Origin: Sphingobium sp. Leaf26
GTDB taxonomy: Bacteria; Pseudomonadota; Alphaproteobacteria; Sphingomonadales; Sphingomonadaceae
Reading direction: 5' to 3'
Assembly: GCF_001421665.1 (NCBI RefSeq)
Contig: NZ_LMKV01000012.1
Coordinates: forward strand, 578,185 to 642,184
Length of the DNA: 64,000 nt
This document shows positions 61,340 through 64,000 of the stretch, one piece after another; positions within the stretch are counted from its first letter, which is position 1, and every line of letters begins with the position of its first letter. A model generated the notes under the pieces. The model was not told where the DNA came from, searched no databases, and saw only the letters and a program-made list of their open reading frames with translations. The translations under genes were made by a program, and so were the position numbers.

Positions 61340-61403
61340 ATTCGGCGGTTCGCACGTGGTGTCGAGAATTTGGGCCAAAGCTGTTCGAGGACGACACTTG
61401 AAA

Positions 61404-61422
61404 TATAACACTATGTGTTATA
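61404..61422. promoter_or_regulatory. Palindromic operator for the HigBA-type pair
   Basis: TATAACAC-TAT-GTGTTATA is a perfect 8-bp palindrome 25 bases before the toxin ATG, in an AT-rich promoter region. The XRE-type antitoxin encoded downstream is the likely binder, giving the usual autoregulation. Confidence 0.75.
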
Positions 61423-61446
61423 CATGTCGTTAGGAGTGCAGCGGTT

Positions 61447-61827
61447 ATGCGCGTCTTCAAAAATGGTTGGTTTGAGCGGTTCGCGCGAAAAGAACGGATT
61501 GCTGATTCTGCGTTGAGGGAGGCCGTGGAGCGCGCGGAGAGGGGGCTGGCCGACGCGGATCTGGGCGGCGGGGTGGTAAAGCAACGCGTCGCGCGCACTG
61601 GTGGCGGCAAATCCGGCGGCTACCGGACGTTGATCCTGTACCGACAAGGGGATCGGGCGATATTCGTTTTTGGCTTCGCCAAGAGTGCCCAGGTGAACAT
61701 ATCGAAGGCGGATCTCGCAATATTGCGTAGTGCTTCGGCTGAGGCTTTGCGATGGACTGATACGGAACTCAATCGGCTGGTGACATCAGGCGCGTTGGTG
61801 GAGATCGAAGATGACGGCGAAGATTGA
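61447..61827 (+). CDS. RelE/HigB-type toxin
   Basis: A 126-residue protein of the RelE/ParE fold (HigB-like group). VFKNGWFERFARKERI starts it and KQRVARTGGGKSGGYRTLIL carries the basic mRNA-binding strand, followed by AIFVFGFAKSAQVNIS. Such toxins cleave mRNA on the ribosome. The stop lies 17 bases inside the antitoxin gene, and toxin comes before antitoxin, as in HigBA. Confidence 0.88.
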   Translation: MRVFKNGWFERFARKERIADSALREAVERAERGLADADLGGGVVKQRVARTGGGKSGGYRTLILYRQGDRAIFVFGFAKSAQVNISKADLAILRSASAEALRWTDTELNRLVTSGALVEIEDDGED

Positions 61828-62140
61828 TAAGAGCTACCGCAGCGAGATCGCTGGCGCGATCCATGAGATGATGAGCGATGCCCATGATGCAGGCGTGGTG
61901 CCGATCGCCACGCTGAAAAGCTTCGATGACACCTGCCTGTCGCCGGTACAGATGCTTGGCGGGGACGAGATACGGGCTATCCGCGAGCGGGAGCATGTAT
62001 CGCAGCCGGTCTTCGCGGCCTATCTTAATGTATCGCGCAATCTGGTTTCGGATTGGGAGCGGGGCGTCAAGCGGCCGGGTGGTCCGGCGCTCAGGTTGCT
62101 TTCGATCATAAACCGGAAAGGGCTTCAGGCGGTCGCGTGA
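61811..62140 (+). CDS. HigA-type XRE antitoxin
   Basis: A 109-residue DNA-binding protein. Its C-terminal HTH is REREHVSQPVFAAYLNVSRN with VSDWERGVKRPGGPAL following, and an N-terminal helical region (SYRSEIAGAIHEMMSDAHDAG) likely wraps the toxin. It overlaps the toxin gene and probably represses the pair at the 61404 palindrome. Confidence 0.9.
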   Translation: MTAKIDKSYRSEIAGAIHEMMSDAHDAGVVPIATLKSFDDTCLSPVQMLGGDEIRAIREREHVSQPVFAAYLNVSRNLVSDWERGVKRPGGPALRLLSIINRKGLQAVA

Positions 62141-62279
62141 TCTCGTTCCGTAGGATATATCCGTTTTTGGGAAAGGAGCTCAACCTGTATAAAGGCAGAA
62201 GCATATGGACGTCTGCCGTTTGTCGGCAACGGCCGCCAGCTTCTGCTGACCTGATGTCGCAAGGCAGAGATATCAGACC

Positions 62280-62685
62280 GTCAATGGCAGGATGTGCGCG
62301 GCAACAAACTTAAACTACATCACGGTAAAATGACTCCGATGACAGTCGGCTGGGCAAAGAAGCGCGGGCGCTCATCGGCGCTCTGCCTCGTCGTGGCTAT
62401 TCAGGAACGTTACCTACGTGCGACCGATAAGGGCATAATCCGTTGCTGGCATGAATTCCGGGACGAGGCCGATTTTGAAAGTCGGCGCATCCATAACCTG
62501 CACCACACATTTGCCAGCCATGCCGCCTTGAACAAGGAAACATTGTCCATCATCGGACGGCTGTTGGGCCACGCCAACCTGCAATCCACAGCGCGCTACC
62601 CTCATCTCGACGATGAGCATTTGCTTGATGCCGCCGATCAGATCGGAGCCGCGATCGAACGTCTGATGGCGTACCCGATCAAGCT
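62280..62685 (+). pseudogene. Decayed C-terminal part of a third tyrosine recombinase
   Basis: Translation shows a weak GNKLKLHHGK stretch like the strand before the catalytic site, then HNLHHTFASHAALNKETLS and LLGHANLQSTARYPHLDD. The motif H-x-L-R-H has become H-x-L-H-H, so the catalytic Arg is lost, while the Tyr remains. It resembles the recombinase at 58881. No start or N-terminal domains remain. Bases 62141-62279 and 62686-62901 show no gene. Confidence 0.75.
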
Positions 62686-62901
62686 CTACCGTCTTCGTTC
62701 TCGGACTCGAAACTGTTCCCACTTGTTGCCCTGCGGAGTGTCGCTGAGAAGCGCGCTCGCTCATCATGGGTCGGCGATAAAATGCGCCCGATGCACCGGG
62801 ACAGGTTATCAACGCTTGCAATGTAAGGGGTCGCATCGCATATACGCGTCGTGGGCTCGGCCCCGGGGTTCGCCTTTGCGAGCCGAAATGAGGGGCTCGG
62901 C

Positions 62902-63765
62902 TTAATCGCCGGGCCTTTCGCCTTTCTGGATCAGGTCAAAGCAGCTGTACTTGATGCCAAGCGACGCTCGGCAATCTTCTGGCAGTAGCGCATCGATGAC
63001 ACGATTGGCGGCAAAAAGCTGATCATAAGGCGGATAGCCGTCCTGATAGCCCGCCTTGACCATAGGGTACAGGTAGAGATCGGCAATTTGGATCAGCGGT
63101 GAGCCCTTCTTCGTTACACGCTGCGGATCACCCAGAACGCCATTCTCAAACACTTCGGGTTTAAGCCCGGAGTATTCCGATGAGTTGCCCTGATCGAACG
63201 GCATGCCGTCTACTTTCAGGCTCTTATGGTATGCGTGAACTGCACGATCTTCTTGCTTACCCGCCTCTTCGAAGAATACCTCCAGATCGGCACCGGCCGT
63301 TATCGCGAATTTTAGCGATCGTTCGATCAAGATTGCATAGGCGGTTTTGCACATCAGCCAGCGCTGCTCGCCGTATTTCTCCGCATAGCGCCCATTGTAA
63401 CCCGGTCGATCAATGACGCAGGCGATTCCCGTGACGGGCAGGCTAACAAGCAGCTCACCCAGTTCTCGATAGAAGCGCTCGGCCTGGACTGCGTCCTGCC
63501 CGAGCCACCGGAACTTGTCACGCCGTCCCCGAATTTTAGTTGAGTGGAGCGGATAGTCTATGCCCCAACGACTGACGAACGCGTCGAAATGTTCGAGCGC
63601 CAGTTTGCGATCAGCCTTGTCGATCAACATACCCCCCAGCGCAAACGAATCCATGCCGTCCGCGCGAGCGGCGTCGGGCTTGTGATCAGGGAAACGCGAT
63701 CCGCTGTCGTCGAGGTAAAGTTGTAGCGTGGTCACAAAGGTCTTTCTTGATTCTATTTGACTCAT
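62902..63765 (-). CDS. DUF3800 family protein
   Basis: A 287-residue protein of DUF3800, which has an RNase H-like fold. The N-terminal LYLDDSGS gives the first Asp, [12 protein letters not shown] the middle element, and [14 protein letters not shown] the C-terminal Asp. DUF3800 proteins occur in phage-defence and mobile islands. The ATG lies only 26 bases from the divergent XRE gene, so both may share one control region. Confidence 0.88.
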   Translation of the reverse strand: MSQIESRKTFVTTLQLYLDDSGSRFPDHKPDAARADGMDSFALGGMLIDKADRKLALEHFDAFVSRWGIDYPLHSTKIRGRRDKFRWLGQDAVQAERFYRELGELLVSLPVTGIACVIDRPGYNGRYAEKYGEQRWLMCKTAYAILIERSLKFAITAGADLEVFFEEAGKQEDRAVHAYHKSLKVDGMPFDQGNSSEYSGLKPEVFENGVLGDPQRVTKKGSPLIQIADLYLYPMVKAGYQDGYPPYDQLFAANRVIDALLPEDCRASLGIKYSCFDLIQKGERPGD

Positions 63766-63791
63766 TATCGCTTATAGCAGATATAACAAAC

Positions 63792-64000
63792 ATGACAAAT
63801 ATATCAAACTCTGCTGCGATGCTGCGGACTATTCGCGACACAATGGGGATCACGCAGGAGCAGTTGGCCGAGAGGCTGGGCGTTTCTTTTGCGACCGTGA
63901 ATCGCTGGGAAAACGAACAAAATACCCCGCAACGCGCCGCCAGAGCGGCAATAATAGCGTTGGCGGTCGATGCCGGGTTGGACGTGGGAGAGGGTGCGGT
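63792..64000 (+). CDS. XRE-domain protein, 3'-truncated by the window edge
   Basis: The first 69 residues of a protein with an N-terminal helix-turn-helix ([20 protein letters not shown] then [20 protein letters not shown]). It could be a short regulator or the HTH head of a larger protein such as a DNA methylase; the rest is outside the window. It is divergent from the DUF3800 gene. Confidence 0.85.
   Translation, partial: MTNISNSAAMLRTIRDTMGITQEQLAERLGVSFATVNRWENEQNTPQRAARAAIIALAVDAGLDVGEGA

Noticed and set aside
62700..62905. The C-terminal extension of the decayed recombinase frame as a new domain
   Set aside because: It follows the recombinase end without a conserved pattern and reads as non-coding sequence.

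Overview
The window is high-GC alphaproteobacterial chromosome. Its gene content points to a sphingomonad (Sphingobium / Sphingomonas / Novosphingobium type). The signs are a PhyR-NepR-EcfG general stress locus with an EcfG-type promoter (GGAAC-N16/17-GTT) in front of several genes, a PEP-CTERM-type exopolysaccharide regulatory set (sugar transferase, PrsK, PrsR, PrsT), intracellular PHA depolymerase, and dispersed intergenic inverted repeats of the kind common in this family. No rRNA, tRNA or CRISPR array was found.

Layout. 1-7 kb: the 3' end of groEL with a strong terminator, a GNAT acetyltransferase, a membrane GGDEF-EAL protein convergent with an RpfF-like crotonase, and tgt. 7-11.3 kb: the general stress response locus, with a PhyP-like kinase whose ATPase domain is degenerate, nepR, phyR, a 43-residue membrane protein, ecfG and a second small membrane protein. 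Three EcfG-type promoters lie inside the locus and a fourth precedes a DUF1328 gene at 28.3 kb. 11.5-18.4 kb: sugar transferase, prsK, prsR and prsT in one direction. 18.5-30.5 kb: a GntR regulator, a nitroreductase, a POT peptide transporter followed by two overlapping amidohydrolase genes (the second lacks the HxH metal motif), a SulP transporter, an SH3 protein, a D-2-hydroxyacid dehydrogenase, stress-type small proteins (DUF2383, DUF1328, DUF5818) and a DUF885 hydrolase. 30.7-37 kb: both aconitases, acnB and acnA, with repeats and a zinc-ribbon protein between them. 37-47.4 kb: a cyclase-family protein, a periplasmic hydroxyisourate hydrolase, GH92 and GH27 glycosidases, a GATase, an M28 peptidase, a GST, PhaZ and a DUF454 protein.

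From about 47.8 kb to the right edge the window is accessory DNA. It opens with a broken P4-type integrase. Next comes a secreted Rhs (YD-repeat) polymorphic-toxin locus: three small exported proteins, then a 1387-residue and an 879-residue Rhs protein that overlap by 4 bp and each carry their own signal peptide. The second ends in an Rhs core and a variable toxin-like tip, and a 97-residue presumed immunity gene overlaps its stop. The two-protein arrangement recalls the TcB-TcC cocoon of Tc toxins, but the N-terminal domains differ. After a terminator comes an operon of two tyrosine recombinases plus a small HTH-like protein. An 18-bp perfect inverted repeat follows, then a fused nucleotidyltransferase-HEPN gene, a HigB/HigA-type toxin-antitoxin pair with a palindromic operator, a decayed third recombinase, a DUF3800 gene and the start of an XRE-domain gene cut by the window edge. 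This end looks like a defence or mobile island that continues beyond the window.

The strongest candidates for something undescribed are the split, doubly Sec-targeted Rhs toxin locus with its small secreted companions, and the recombinase-trio / nucleotidyltransferase-HEPN / DUF3800 island to its right.
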